Of a stretch of DNA of 64,000 nt, positions 1-10,100 are shown one piece after another. The DNA lies in contig JAMXDE010000040.1 in NCBI GenBank assembly GCA_026770025.1, positions 558,001 to 622,000 on the forward strand, in the 5' to 3' direction. The number at the start of each line of letters is the position of its first letter. Positions within the stretch are counted from its first letter, which is position 1. Below the pieces are notes generated by a model. That model was not told the origin of the DNA and did no database searches. It saw only the letters and a program-made list of their open reading frames with translations. This stretch comes from Craspedostauros australis. Taxonomy: Eukaryota > Bacillariophyta > Bacillariophyceae > Mastogloiales > Achnanthaceae. A program made the position numbers and the translations under genes.

Positions 1-980
1 GCGATGTTTTCAAAGTGCTGAAAGCTGCCAACATCAAGGGGACAACAACGCTTCTGTTGGATCTGAGCAGATTGGGACATGCCATCATCTGCGATGTGGA
101 CGGAAAGGAAAAAGCATTTGCGACCAACCGAGTTTCCGTTCGCGCCACCCATCAAATTGATCTGATTGATGACAAAATTCAGGTCACAGCATCATCGGGA
201 TTGACGCATCCAGAGACCATCACTCAGGGCAAGATCGACAAATTTGACATTCTCCATCTCGATGTCACTTGCAATGATGAGGACATCACCGAGGTCCCAC
301 CGGCATTTGTGATGGATCCACAGAATATCCGCGGCTCACAACCGACTGAGCGACGACACGCAACAACAACAAACAAGAGCACCACCAAGACCGACATGTT
401 CAAACGTGTTCTCACTTCGCGTGTTCTGGAACCAGCAACAGCAGCAGCAGAAACGGCAAATTGTGAACGAAATGCCAAAGTGGACTTCCCTCAATCCATC
501 AGGCAGGGATGGGCGATCTGCCACCCAGACAAAGCCACCTCACGAAAGAAGGATCCATCAGCACCTCCGGCAACCAAGGTACCGTCCATGTCAAAACAAG
601 TGGCGCAGATTGTGTGCGATGCTGCGATTGCTTGCAGGAACCCAGACACGAGGAGGAGCGCCCATGTGCTTCACGAAGAGCTGATGGCCGGGCCTTTCAT
701 GCTTGATTGGGAGCAGAGGATCAAGGTGGACATAACGTACCTGAAATGCTTCCTGGCAGCTCCTGACGGTCGAGCGGAGAGATACCTTGAGAACAATGGC
801 TACTTGGATGACGAGGAGTGCGAAGAGTGCCTGAACGAGATGCATGAACTGCGGATCATGGCATCCAAGGAGAACACTCAAAGCGAAGAAGCGCACGAAG
901 AGCAGGTTCTGGATGATCGCCCATACGATGGGCAGGACGCTGATGTGATTGATGGCAACCTGCTACCTTCCGATGATTGA
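1..980 (+). CDS. C-terminal part of a DDE-like transposase relative (5' end outside window)
   Basis: The frame is already open at the window edge and stops at 978-980 after about 325 codons. It aligns by eye with the C-terminal third of the 1,173-aa protein at 7124-10645: the motif LKAANIKGTTT corresponds to LKAGNIAGTTT, a VRATHQID...ASSG block to VRQTHEVK...ASG, and ELMAGPFMLDWEQ to QLMADEKAKTDWY. Outside these blocks the two differ strongly, so this is an older, separate family member. The catalytic DDE part would lie upstream of base 1. The C-terminus is acidic. No terminal repeat belonging to this copy could be found downstream. The role as a transposase tail is inferred only from the alignment. 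Confidence 0.6.
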   Translation, partial: DVFKVLKAANIKGTTTLLLDLSRLGHAIICDVDGKEKAFATNRVSVRATHQIDLIDDKIQVTASSGLTHPETITQGKIDKFDILHLDVTCNDEDITEVPPAFVMDPQNIRGSQPTERRHATTTNKSTTKTDMFKRVLTSRVLEPATAAAETANCERNAKVDFPQSIRQGWAICHPDKATSRKKDPSAPPATKVPSMSKQVAQIVCDAAIACRNPDTRRSAHVLHEELMAGPFMLDWEQRIKVDITYLKCFLAAPDGRAERYLENNGYLDDEECEECLNEMHELRIMASKENTQSEEAHEEQVLDDRPYDGQDADVIDGNLLPSDD

Positions 981-1294
981 TCCTGACGACCGCCGCGAGT
1001 ATGCCAACATTATTATATTGCATTCTATTCTACGATACTATACTCTGTGTCACATTGATACTATCAACTTGCAGCATGGCGATATCAACTGCAGTAACTG
1101 CGTGTCCACAGGGATTACGAGAGGACGCTGTTGTTGGTATGTATAGAGTGGCTCTGATGTTATCGGTTGCTATGATCTTGACATGCACAATGGAACCACC
1201 ATCGCCGTGCATCTACTCAATTCGCACATGTGCTTGCTATGTATGGTATAATACACGATTAGAACACTGCGTGCATCAATCCAAATCCAGTCCA
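981..1294. other. Spacer with no recognisable feature
   Basis: Stretch between the transposase-like frame and the decayed gene on the other strand. Short open frames here show no recognisable protein, and I see no clear repeat. Confidence 0.4.
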
Positions 1295-3512
1295 TTACTC
1301 GTCAGCTGACTTTTTGGCATTCTTCGACAACGTCATGAACATGAAATCGTACGCCAGCGCAGTCATGAAGGCGTCCTGCTTCGGCGTTGCATGAAGATCG
1401 TTCCCGCCCTCCACATTCTCATCGTATTATGACAGCCATCGTTTTCCCTGAACCAGGCTCCACAGCTTCTTCACCATCTTGCGTGCATGCGCTGGGTTAT
1501 CCGATCATCGTTCGTGCGGCAGTGAATAGGATTGGTAGAAAATTTGGATCCTATTTGATGTTGTGGTACGGCGACATCTACTTCATGAACACCTCCAATC
1601 GGACGCGTCCGGATCCAAATTCGTCGCGCATATCGGTGCATCGTCCGAATGCAGATCTTTGACCGCTTGATGACATGGGTCGACTGCCCAACGCACCGCG
1701 CTGAACAGTTCAGGAGCATCACGAAAGCATCCGCACCACCAATCCTCCGCCGGATCCGCCGTGGATGACCAATGTTTTGGCTTTTCATTTTTCCGACCAA
1801 ATCAAATCCTCAGCGACTGCGATGAAGTCTTCGGGTGGTTTGGTGCGCTTTTCGCGCACCGCGCCCTCCAGCGAGATGATATTGCAGAAATTCAGACACA
1901 TGGTTGGAGTGGAGTCCATCATTCGGGATGAGAGTGTGTGCGAGCAGTACCACAGAATGGGCGCAGTTCGTATCATATCATATCATGCCAACCAATGAGA
2001 CAATGATTCGATTGTGAGTATGATGTGAATTGAAGTGAGAATACAAATGGAAAAGAATGAAGGAGTGAATGACAGGTGTTCCCACAAGCTCCGAAAGTCG
2101 TACTCCTCCAATGCGCCTATTGTGTGCACGCTTTCCATTCCTGATTTTTTGGTCTGCTCTGCGCCGCGCACATGTCATGCACAGCTGCGCGAGTGAACAA
2201 CACAACCATACACAGCAGCAACAACATCGACAATAATTGGCACTCACCTGATGCCAGCTGGGACCAAATTCTTCATCACCACGCACGTTGGCTTCCGCGC
2301 AGACGCCGCCACATTCCAACCATGCCAGACTTGTTGCGGGTTGTAATGCGGACCGCCACGACCTCAAAGGCACCGTAGGCGTAGAGCAAGGTGGGTCCGC
2401 TTGTTCGTGGGACGCCTCTTTGACATCATGAAGTGCAGAGCATCGGTGCTGTCCTTGCTTTCTGCGATGCATTGCATGACGTCCAAACCTTTGGAATCAA
2501 AATGACTCGGTAGCAATTGCAGCTTGCTGCCAAGGTAGACCTCTGGATCGACATGCTTCATGATCTCCATGTCGTTGTCATCAAACACGGACGCATCGCC
2601 GAGCCACAGCATGGTGGGCCTGTGTAGCTGGCAGTGTGGCCCAGAATTGATCGCCCTTGTAGGGATCCGCAGATTGGACGATAGCGCAGGTGATTGGGGC
2701 CCTTCTTGACTCCACCCAAGCACAGCTGTTGGCCCTTTCCAATCAATGACCTCGAGCTTCGATCTGACAGTATCAATGAGCAAGAGATGAGGCTGTTCTT
2801 CGGATTGGTAGTTTTTGTAGGGGAGGTTGTCAGAAGGTTCGAAGAGGGGTGATGTATCCGATGCCGATCCGATTGACAAATTTGTGGCGTTGACGTAGAT
2901 ATGGATCTGGCCATGAATGTCTTGGCCCCCTCAGGTGACCAGTCGGATCGCAATGTGACCCTGAGAACGTGCCAACGAAATCGGTATCCGAATCTTCTGG
3001 TGCAAGCAAGGGTTTGAAATCCGGCGGATCTCCCATCTCGATTCGGGTTTGATGTCTGGGCGGCAGCATGTGCTCGTACTTGACCTTCCATATCCAGAAT
3101 TCGGTGGTCTGGTGGGTGATGCCTCTCGTGCGGATTTCGTAAATGCCCCTGCCGCGCACCCTCTGATCGTCAAAGTAGGCGGAGACCGCGATGTCGGATT
3201 TTTCACCTTCGAAGACCACGAGAGCCGATGCCAGATCCGTGCCTCTGACCCACTCACGGATCGTCCCGGAGCATCCCGCCCTTGTGAGAGACGAAGGACC
3301 AAAATCCGCTGCGGCCAGGAGGATGTCCCTCATTTCGCAGCAGGATCTGGTCTTGTCTTGGGGACATTGAGAAGCTTGCAGGATCTGGTCTTGGGCTTGG
3401 TGGGACCGCCGAGCGTGTTGAGGCACATCTCGTTGGCCTTGGAGTCGAAGCTCATGGAGGATTTGTTATCCTCATCCTCCAACAAGATGGAGGGATCGTC
3501 TGCCATGTTCAT
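1295..3512 (-). pseudogene. Decayed or intron-containing gene of unknown function
   Basis: Several minus-strand frames follow each other with protein-like composition and no single open frame. The series starts at an ATG at 3510-3512 (MNMADDPSILLEDEDNK), shifts near 3340 into a frame reading RDILLAAADFGPSS, and shifts again near 2930 into one reading GQDIHGQIHIYVNAT. Further pieces are at 1785-1976, and a C-terminal piece reading DAFMTALAYDFMFM ends in TAA at 1295-1297. The changes could be frameshifts or short introns; I could not place convincing GT/AG pairs for all of them. I do not recognise the family, and it does not resemble the transposases in the window. It may be an old host gene. 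Confidence 0.35.
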
Positions 3513-3524
3513 TTCTCTTTGCGT

Positions 3525-3585
3525 TGTGGTGCGTTGTGGTGGGTGATGGTGTGTTGTGGTGTGATGCGTTGTGATGCGTTGGAAT
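3525..3585. repeat. GTTGTGGTG-rich minisatellite
   Basis: Imperfect short repeats of the type GTTGTGGTG and GTGATGCGTTG lie just upstream of the minus-strand start at 3512. The rest of 3586-4235 has short open frames on both strands, none recognisable. Confidence 0.6.
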
Positions 3586-4235
3586 TGTCACGGTCGCACA
3601 CGCAGGAATGAGTGACCGTAACGGTACAACCCACCAACTGAACACGAGCGGCGATCGGTCAATTGATCGAATCGATGAGAGATGCCAGTTGGGCGTGGGA
3701 TGAAGCACTTCAGAAGATGAACGTGCTTGTGCATGATGCTCTTGATTGAAAAAAGATGATGGCGAGCGAGTATGGTACGTGCGGTTGCCAAGGGATGCCG
3801 ATGGAAATGGAAATGGCAACGGCAATGATGCGAAGCCACGCGACGCGATGTTTCCCACCAGTCAACACAGGGCCCCCTTCGTCTCTTGTGTTGACTTGTT
3901 TCTTGTCTTTGTTTGTCCAAGTCTGTCTCTTTCACTAGCTCATGCGTTGAGATTCTCAACGAAGCCTTCACGCCAAGGCGCCAGGTTTTACTCAGCAGAT
4001 ATGACGTCTGTCCGGATACCAGGGTCACAGTCGACAATATTGATTACTTTTCATTGGCGCCAAAGAGTTCAAAGGACGTTCCGGAGGATACCTCCGACGA
4101 AACAAACTGAAAAAATCGTGAAATCGAATCAAAAACGCCGGAACGGCGACCGTTGAAATGGATCGAAACAGTGCGGGAAGCAAAAAAGTGGGAGAAAAGC
4201 AAGAGTTTGCGACAAGGGCAACACCAGAGTGATGG

Positions 4236-4535
4236 AGGAGGTAACTGTGTGCAGATGGCGTTGTTCAGACAGAGTCATGAGGTTGCTCAGGGTTAGAGTT
4301 AGGGCTGGGTTCCAGCTTGAATTAGGTAGGAGGGAAGCAGTTGCTCAGGGGTAGAGTTAGGGTTGAGGTTAGGGTTAGGGTTGGGGTTCCGGCTGGGGTT
4401 TCGGCAACTTGGGAGAGACGAGGGAGGCAACTGCGTGTGGCTGACATTACTCAGACAGAGCCATGAAGTTACTCAATGTTAGGGTTAGGGCTGGCGTTAG
4501 GGGGCTAGAGGGCCAAGACCTGGGTTAGGGTAAGA
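4236..4535. repeat. Degenerate interstitial TTAGGG-type repeats
   Basis: Several interrupted runs of GGTTAG/GTTAGG occur between about 4286 and 4530, including consecutive GTTAGGGTTAGGG. A wider unit of about 190 bp seems duplicated around them: the text near 4238 (GTAACTGTGTGCAG...CAGACAGAGTCATGA) recurs in changed form near 4428 (GCAACTGCGTGTGG...CAGACAGAGCCATGA). This looks like old subtelomeric or telomere-repair sequence. The remaining bases to 5211 show nothing else except short ATCACA repeats near 4770-4800. Confidence 0.6.
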
Positions 4536-5211
4536 GATGTGTGGGTTGGGGTTGCCACTGCGTACAGGACTGTGGCGAGGGTGCTGTCCATTTCCATCTT
4601 GGGACCAGCAATTCACATCGTCCAATTCAGCACTGCGCAACTTGCATCGTATGCGTCTCGTGCATTGCAGCCCGTGCATCCCCCTTGCTACCACTCTGAC
4701 ATAACAGACAGGAGGAAGAGGAACAAGGACCGTGCCTACCATCCTGGTTGACGGCCCATGGCACATCGCCCCGCATCACATTACATCACAATACATCACA
4801 TCACTCTCCACACAACAAGAGTTTTGTGTTCACCCCAACGATTCTGTGTGAGCGCAACGTAGAGTCACGCTCCGGAAATTCAAGAATCGCGAACAAGTCC
4901 CAAACGACGGAAGAAAAAAGAACGTTTTGGGACGAATGACCACTGCGACTCAATTGAAGCGTCAATGAGCACCGCGGCGTCTGTGCGTTATTCACCTAAT
5001 AGGTAGCTTTCCCATGAGTTTTAGCCCTCCATAACTTTAAAATGATTGGACGGAACAATTCTAGTTCTTGCCACATAATGTATCCGATGTAGGAGAATAG
5101 GTCTGTGCAGTTAGTTTTAGAATAGAAACGACGTTCCCGAGAAAGGTGTATCATTTTCACTGACCGGGGTCTTAAACAAAATAGATTTGTACTTTTTTTT
5201 GAACGAATTCA

Positions 5212-5215
5212 ATAT
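5212..5215. repeat. Left ATAT target duplication of element Y
   Basis: ATAT precedes the Y terminus CCGTAAGGAAAA at 5216. The same four bases follow the other Y end at 15298-15301. Confidence 0.6.
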
Positions 5216-5244
5216 CCGTAAGGAAAATTTTGTGCGGTGTTCTC

Positions 5245-5270
5245 GTAAGTGGACTCACCGATCCACTTAT
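5245..5270. repeat. Y left subterminal stem-loop repeat 1 (interrupted by copy A)
   Basis: First of three GTAAGTGGA...TCCACTTA motifs in the left end of Y. Copy A is inserted at its last bases, which supply the TTAT target duplication. Confidence 0.6.
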
Positions 5271-5422
5271 GAGCCCGATCAGTGAGTCGACCTGCACTCC
5301 GTTATTGGCCTCCAGAAATTTTAGCTTGGATATCCCAACCAAGCACATATTCGTAATCCCTGTAGGTCTAATACAAATAATTAACCATTACATTTTTGAG
5401 TTAGATCCTATTTTAAGTTTTA
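5271..5422 (+). repeat. Copy A left TIR
   Basis: Inverted match to 11175-11326 over 152 bp with scattered differences. Shared blocks include CCTGCACTCCGTTATTGGC, CCAAGCACATATTCGTAATC and GTTAGATCCTATTTTAAG. Confidence 0.85.
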
Positions 5423-5832
5423 CGGACCGATGGATATGGGCAATTTTCGATCTCTCTCGGGTTTCAGCCTTTCGCCTACGACTACATCGACCCAACTTAA
5501 CCCTTTGCTGTTCTTCGTTTCAGCAAGGTTGTTCTCATTTTGAATTGTTTAGTCTCTTTTTGAGGTGTTCCGATCAGACCATCCAACACCCCGTCCACGA
5601 TAGCGCTAGTTGTAGAGTTTTGGGAGAAGCGGCGAGTGCGCGTTTGCATTCATTCTACCCTGTGCCTGTCTGATCCGTCATCTACGTCACCAGACTGGCT
5701 GCTGCGTCATGAGCCACCAATCACAGCACGATGTGAAACAGCATCAGCGACGTTTCGTCGTGACAGAATGGTCAAGTTGCATTGGTACTCCGGAAGTGGT
5801 TTGTGTCATGCTTCTTTCGTGCATTTGGTTAG

Positions 5833-6825
5833 GTGTTTGCAATTACCTTATCCCCCAGTATGTCCGACTGGTTGAGAGTGCCAAACTCCAAAAACCAACA
5901 ACATGACAATGGCAAAACACCAAAAAACGCCACAATGGCCGTCCAACGGCAATCAATGCGCCGCACCAACCAGCAGTCCAATGACAAATCCAAGCGCATC
6001 ACCGTCACCGCAATGCAACCGATGGTGGGTGGACGAGAGGGGGCCGCGAGTGCGCTTGATTTGGGTCCGTCGCAGTCCCCAGATCAAACGTCACAATTTC
6101 GCGCCAGATTGCCTCGTTGCATATGGCCGGTGTACTCCATCCACAGCCCACGCCAACGCCTATGGATGGACAGGATGGCTCCGGGAGGCCACAACCAAGA
6201 TGTCCACGAAGTTTCAGGCTCGGGGAGGACTGGGAAGCCGTCCGCGCGGAGGAAAAGGTGGTGGGCAAACAATTTTCGCGGTGTGTCGTGGGGGTTTCCA
6301 TCATGTGGCTTTGGCTGTGCAGGGCACCATCGCCAACTCACACAATTGCCAAGCCACCCATACAAGATGCGTACGGAATCAATGGAAGATTCACCTCGCG
6401 AAGTTTGCGCCGCGGAGACGGCCTACAAGAGGCGGCACCCCACCATATCCGACGAATGGTCGTTGTTGGTGGGTGCCCCCCAAAAACCAATGGCATCACC
6501 AAATGGAGCTGTATCTTTGGGTGCACACATTCCCAGCCCATTCTGGATGCTTCAGCGTGTCGCCAGGGAGTGTGGGAATGCACAAGGACCATGTGGATGG
6601 GCTGCAAGGATCGTAAGGATGCGGTATGGATCCGTATCCATACCGCATCCGGATTGCAATCGGTTTTTTGACAACGTTCTTTTTCACTGCAGGGACACTT
6701 TGGGCCATGTCATGTGGGTATCTGTGGCCCAGCTTCATGGGGTGGATAGATGGGGATTATACCGAGCCAGTGTGGTGTGCAGTTTTCCAAAATACCAGGA
6801 TGATGATGATGATCATGGGTGCTGA
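5833..6825 (+). CDS. Companion open frame of the 6-kb transposon (330 codons, coding status uncertain)
   Basis: An ATG-started open frame of 330 codons is kept in both copies (the other is at 50173-51165, minus strand) and runs toward the transposase gene. It has no recognisable motif; the product would be rich in Arg, Pro and Ser and ends in an Asp-rich tail. Two overlapping frames (5903-6616 and 6117-6671) are also open here, and differences between the copies change amino acids in all frames, which argues against strong protein-level selection. A perfect 15-bp hairpin lies within its 3' part. It may be an accessory protein, a spliced gene read incorrectly, or non-coding. Confidence 0.35.
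   Translation: MFAITLSPSMSDWLRVPNSKNQQHDNGKTPKNATMAVQRQSMRRTNQQSNDKSKRITVTAMQPMVGGREGAASALDLGPSQSPDQTSQFRARLPRCIWPVYSIHSPRQRLWMDRMAPGGHNQDVHEVSGSGRTGKPSARRKRWWANNFRGVSWGFPSCGFGCAGHHRQLTQLPSHPYKMRTESMEDSPREVCAAETAYKRRHPTISDEWSLLVGAPQKPMASPNGAVSLGAHIPSPFWMLQRVARECGNAQGPCGWAARIVRMRYGSVSIPHPDCNRFFDNVLFHCRDTLGHVMWVSVAQLHGVDRWGLYRASVVCSFPKYQDDDDDHGC
6617..6650. other. Perfect 15-bp hairpin in the transposon interior
   Basis: Arms GGATGCGGTATGGAT and its exact complement flank a 4-base loop (CCGT). The other copy (50348-50381) keeps both arms exactly and differs only in the loop. Confidence 0.75.
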
Positions 6826-6861
6826 GAGGAGGGCAACATTGCTTGATCGAGAATTTTTTGA

Positions 6862-6887
6862 ATCCACCACACAATTGTGTGGTGGAT
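6862..6887. terminator. 26-bp perfect palindrome between the convergent genes
   Basis: Half-site ATCCACCACACAA is followed directly by its reverse complement, with no loop. It sits downstream of the companion frame and of the transposase stop on the opposite strand, so a role in ending transcription from both sides is plausible but unproven. It is identical at 50111-50136. Confidence 0.5.
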
Positions 6888-7123
6888 CAACATGAAAATA
6901 AAAACAGCTTCAATATCAATTAAACTTCAATATTCTGATTAACAGATAGTCAGGCGTCTGAACGCGATGATTGGCTTCAATTGTAAGTGATGTCTTGTTG
7001 AGATATAGCATGGTAAGCAGATTTTTGATGTGTTTTTTTGGATGGACTCTAGACTCGATTAAGTAGCATGACCAGGCACCCACAAAACTCCACAACTCGT
7101 GTTATCGCGGCGAAGCACACCCC

Positions 7124-10100
7124 TCACAAAATTTCCGTCTCATCACCCAACACAGCCTCACTTTCTGCATGGACCTTCATTGTGTGAGCATCACACCACC
7201 TCTGATTCTCCCATTCCTCTTCCTCTCTCTGCAACTCTTCTTCTCTTCGTTCCTCCTCTGTTGCAGCTGGCGTATTGTGGGTCGCCACGATTGCAGGTGC
7301 AGGTGCTGTTGCTGTTGCTTTGCTTGTTGTGTTGGTTTTTGTCTTGATGAGGGCATCCTCCTTCTTTTGTTTGCGTTGCTTGGCGTTGTACGCTGCAGAC
7401 AGCGACGCTTTGACGCGCATGGGATTTGCGTGCAGTTGCACGTACCAGTCAGTTTTTGCTTTTTCGTCCGCCATCAATTGTTCGTGTGCTTCATGTTCGG
7501 ACGGTCTGTTTTTTGGGTCCTTCGCGGACGCTTCACTGATGTCCTTTAATTTGTCCGCGATGTAGTCTGGCAGATCCGCTGGTTTGCGCGTAGTTTTGCT
7601 GGCCCAGCCTTGGACTGCGAGTGGTGGGTGTTCGGTTTCTGCGGTCTGGTCGCGCAACTTCGCGGTGTGATCGGATGGCAGGTGTTGTTGTCCGTCTTGG
7701 ATGGCCTTGTCGAACACCAGCGCCTTGCTCTCTGCCGCGGTGCGCCCGAGTTTTCGCGTCTTGTCCGTCTTCCGGAACGATTCGGACGTTATCGGCAGCT
7801 TGTCGGACTTGTGTGTGTGAACATCGGCAACGCCCAGCTGGTTGATGATCCACCCTTCCCATTCAGCGCTCTTGACCACGACGTCTTCCGTGATGCCAGA
7901 TGCAGCCACCAACCGCGCCTGGTCATCGTCATACTTCACCTCGTGAGTCTGACGTACCTGTTGCCCGTTCGCGCGGAATCGTCGTTTTGGTGCGCCAGGA
8001 AGCGTGGTGATGTTGCCTTGGAGGGATGACGCGTTGACCAGTACCGTGGTGGTACCCGCGATGTTACCTGCTTTCAGCGCAAGGAAGAGTTGGAACGGGG
8101 TCTTGATGTCCTTCCCACTTTGCACGTATTTTCGCAGTACACGGGTGATATACGCAAAGTGGGTGTCCAGCATGCTCTTACCGGTTTGGGCCTCTGTGTA
8201 GATCCACGCGATGATTTTAGCTGCTTTTCGTGTCGCAAGGTTCTTGTTGAGTACCGATGTGATGAGCGCGATGTGCTCGTGACTGGCAAAGCAACACGCG
8301 TTATCGCTCTGTAGGATGATTTCAGTCACAGATGGGAGAATGTCTTTGACCTTTTTTTGCACAATGTCAAGTAGTCCACCAACTTGAAGAGTGTCTTGCG
8401 TCGGTCTTCCATCGACCACAATGTCGATGAAGCGATAAGTAAAAATGTCGTTGCGACACGTGATGACCATTGCCCCAAGCAGTGACATTCCCTTCTTCCC
8501 CCAATATTCTTGTTGGGCTTCGCCTTGGCCTGTCGGTAGAATTTTTTGCTTATGGTCAAGTACCACATAGGCTCTTTCGGGCTTATTGTTGAGTTCGGAT
8601 TGATAAAAGGAGATTTGTCCGAATTGAACTTTTGCACGCACTTTGTGAGCCATGTAATTAATGATTTCATCGGCGAATCCCGGCGCTGCCGCAAGCATTG
8701 ATTGCAATTCGTCCTTGTGTTCTGCGAGTTCGTTGTCCTTAAGCATTTCGACGAATGGGACAAAACGATCATTCACAAATCGCATTGCTGTGCCACAACG
8801 GTTGCATACTTTACGTGGTTGTTCGGTTGTGGTGGTGGGAGGAATGTCAATTGTGATGGTTGGCGTGTCACTTTTGAGAGTGTTCTTCTTGCGCTTGTGC
8901 TTGTTGGTGCGTGGTTTGCGTTGGTTGGTTGGTGTGGATGTTGCCTTCTTCTTCTCCTTTTTGGTGGTGAGAGCGAACGCGGCCGAGTGCATTGGATCGT
9001 CACACTGAAGCTGCATGTGGGAGGCGGTGAACTCCCATTTGAGGAACACAACAAGCAGTTCGAGTGCATGCAAGAGAGAATCGGCTGTGCGCACATGTGG
9101 AGAGATGACGTCATCTGGCTCGTCTTTGTCGCTGTCGCTGTCGCTCTCGTCATTGGCATTGTTTTGTTCCTCCTTGTCTGCTTCATACTTAGCCTTCAGC
9201 AGGTCTACTAGGCGCGAAATTGCCTGTTTGAGTTTCTCCGTGGCCATCCAGAAGTAACTCTCAAAGGAAGAAAGGCCCGTCTTGATCTTGCTTTTGCGTG
9301 TGAGTAGGTTAGTAATGGTGGTGAAGGCAGGCCTTCCCACTGGCTTGTTGGTAGTGGACAAGTACATGCCGAATAAGTCTCGGATGGTGGTGCTTCCACG
9401 ATCGAACACCGGAACATTTTCAAAATTGACACCGCCATACTGTACTGTGTGACTCAACCCTGCCTTATATGTTGTTGTTGTCATGAGGAAGGACACCACG
9501 CCAGACAGGTCGCAAGCACGCACACGGTATTGGAGAACTCGTGGTGGGATGAGTCTGCCACAGCTGAACATGTCAAAGGCGTGGCGCAAGGTTGTTAGTT
9601 GACTCCGGGTCATTGTAGCGCGTCCGGGCTCGACACGAATACGTTGTTCCTCCGGCAAACTCTCCATGTGGCGAGACAGGATTGCAGAGCTATTTGTGAA
9701 TGACGTAGATGTAGCGAGCACAGCTCTAGCAGCATTGGCCAGTGTCTTTTCTCCCCTCACACATAGGGTGTATAGATTCGGACCCAGGCTAGGCGGTGGC
9801 AGGTCCACGCGAGCACGAACAAACTCCACCACCTGTTGCATCTGGCAAGTTGGCAGAGCCTCCTGAGGGAGCAACACACCCCAGAGCGCGGAAGCCACGT
9901 TGACCCACACACGTGTTACATTCCACCATGTGTGCCTGTCGCAATTGCAGCCAAGCACGAATCCCTTGGGAGGCATGGAAGTAAACGTGTTGACATCGAA
10001 GTGATCCGTGAGCTCCTCCATCACACGAATCACAGCAGGCCGCCTCCAGTTTCCCGCCTCTTCCAGATCGTACCCGAACTGACCTCCTCTCCTGTTCCTG

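Noticed and set aside
7610-8029. Long open frames opposite the transposase gene (for example 7610-8029 and 9836-10678, plus strand)
   Set aside because: They are antisense shadows of the 1,173-aa frame, lack motifs and recur only because copy B is duplicated.
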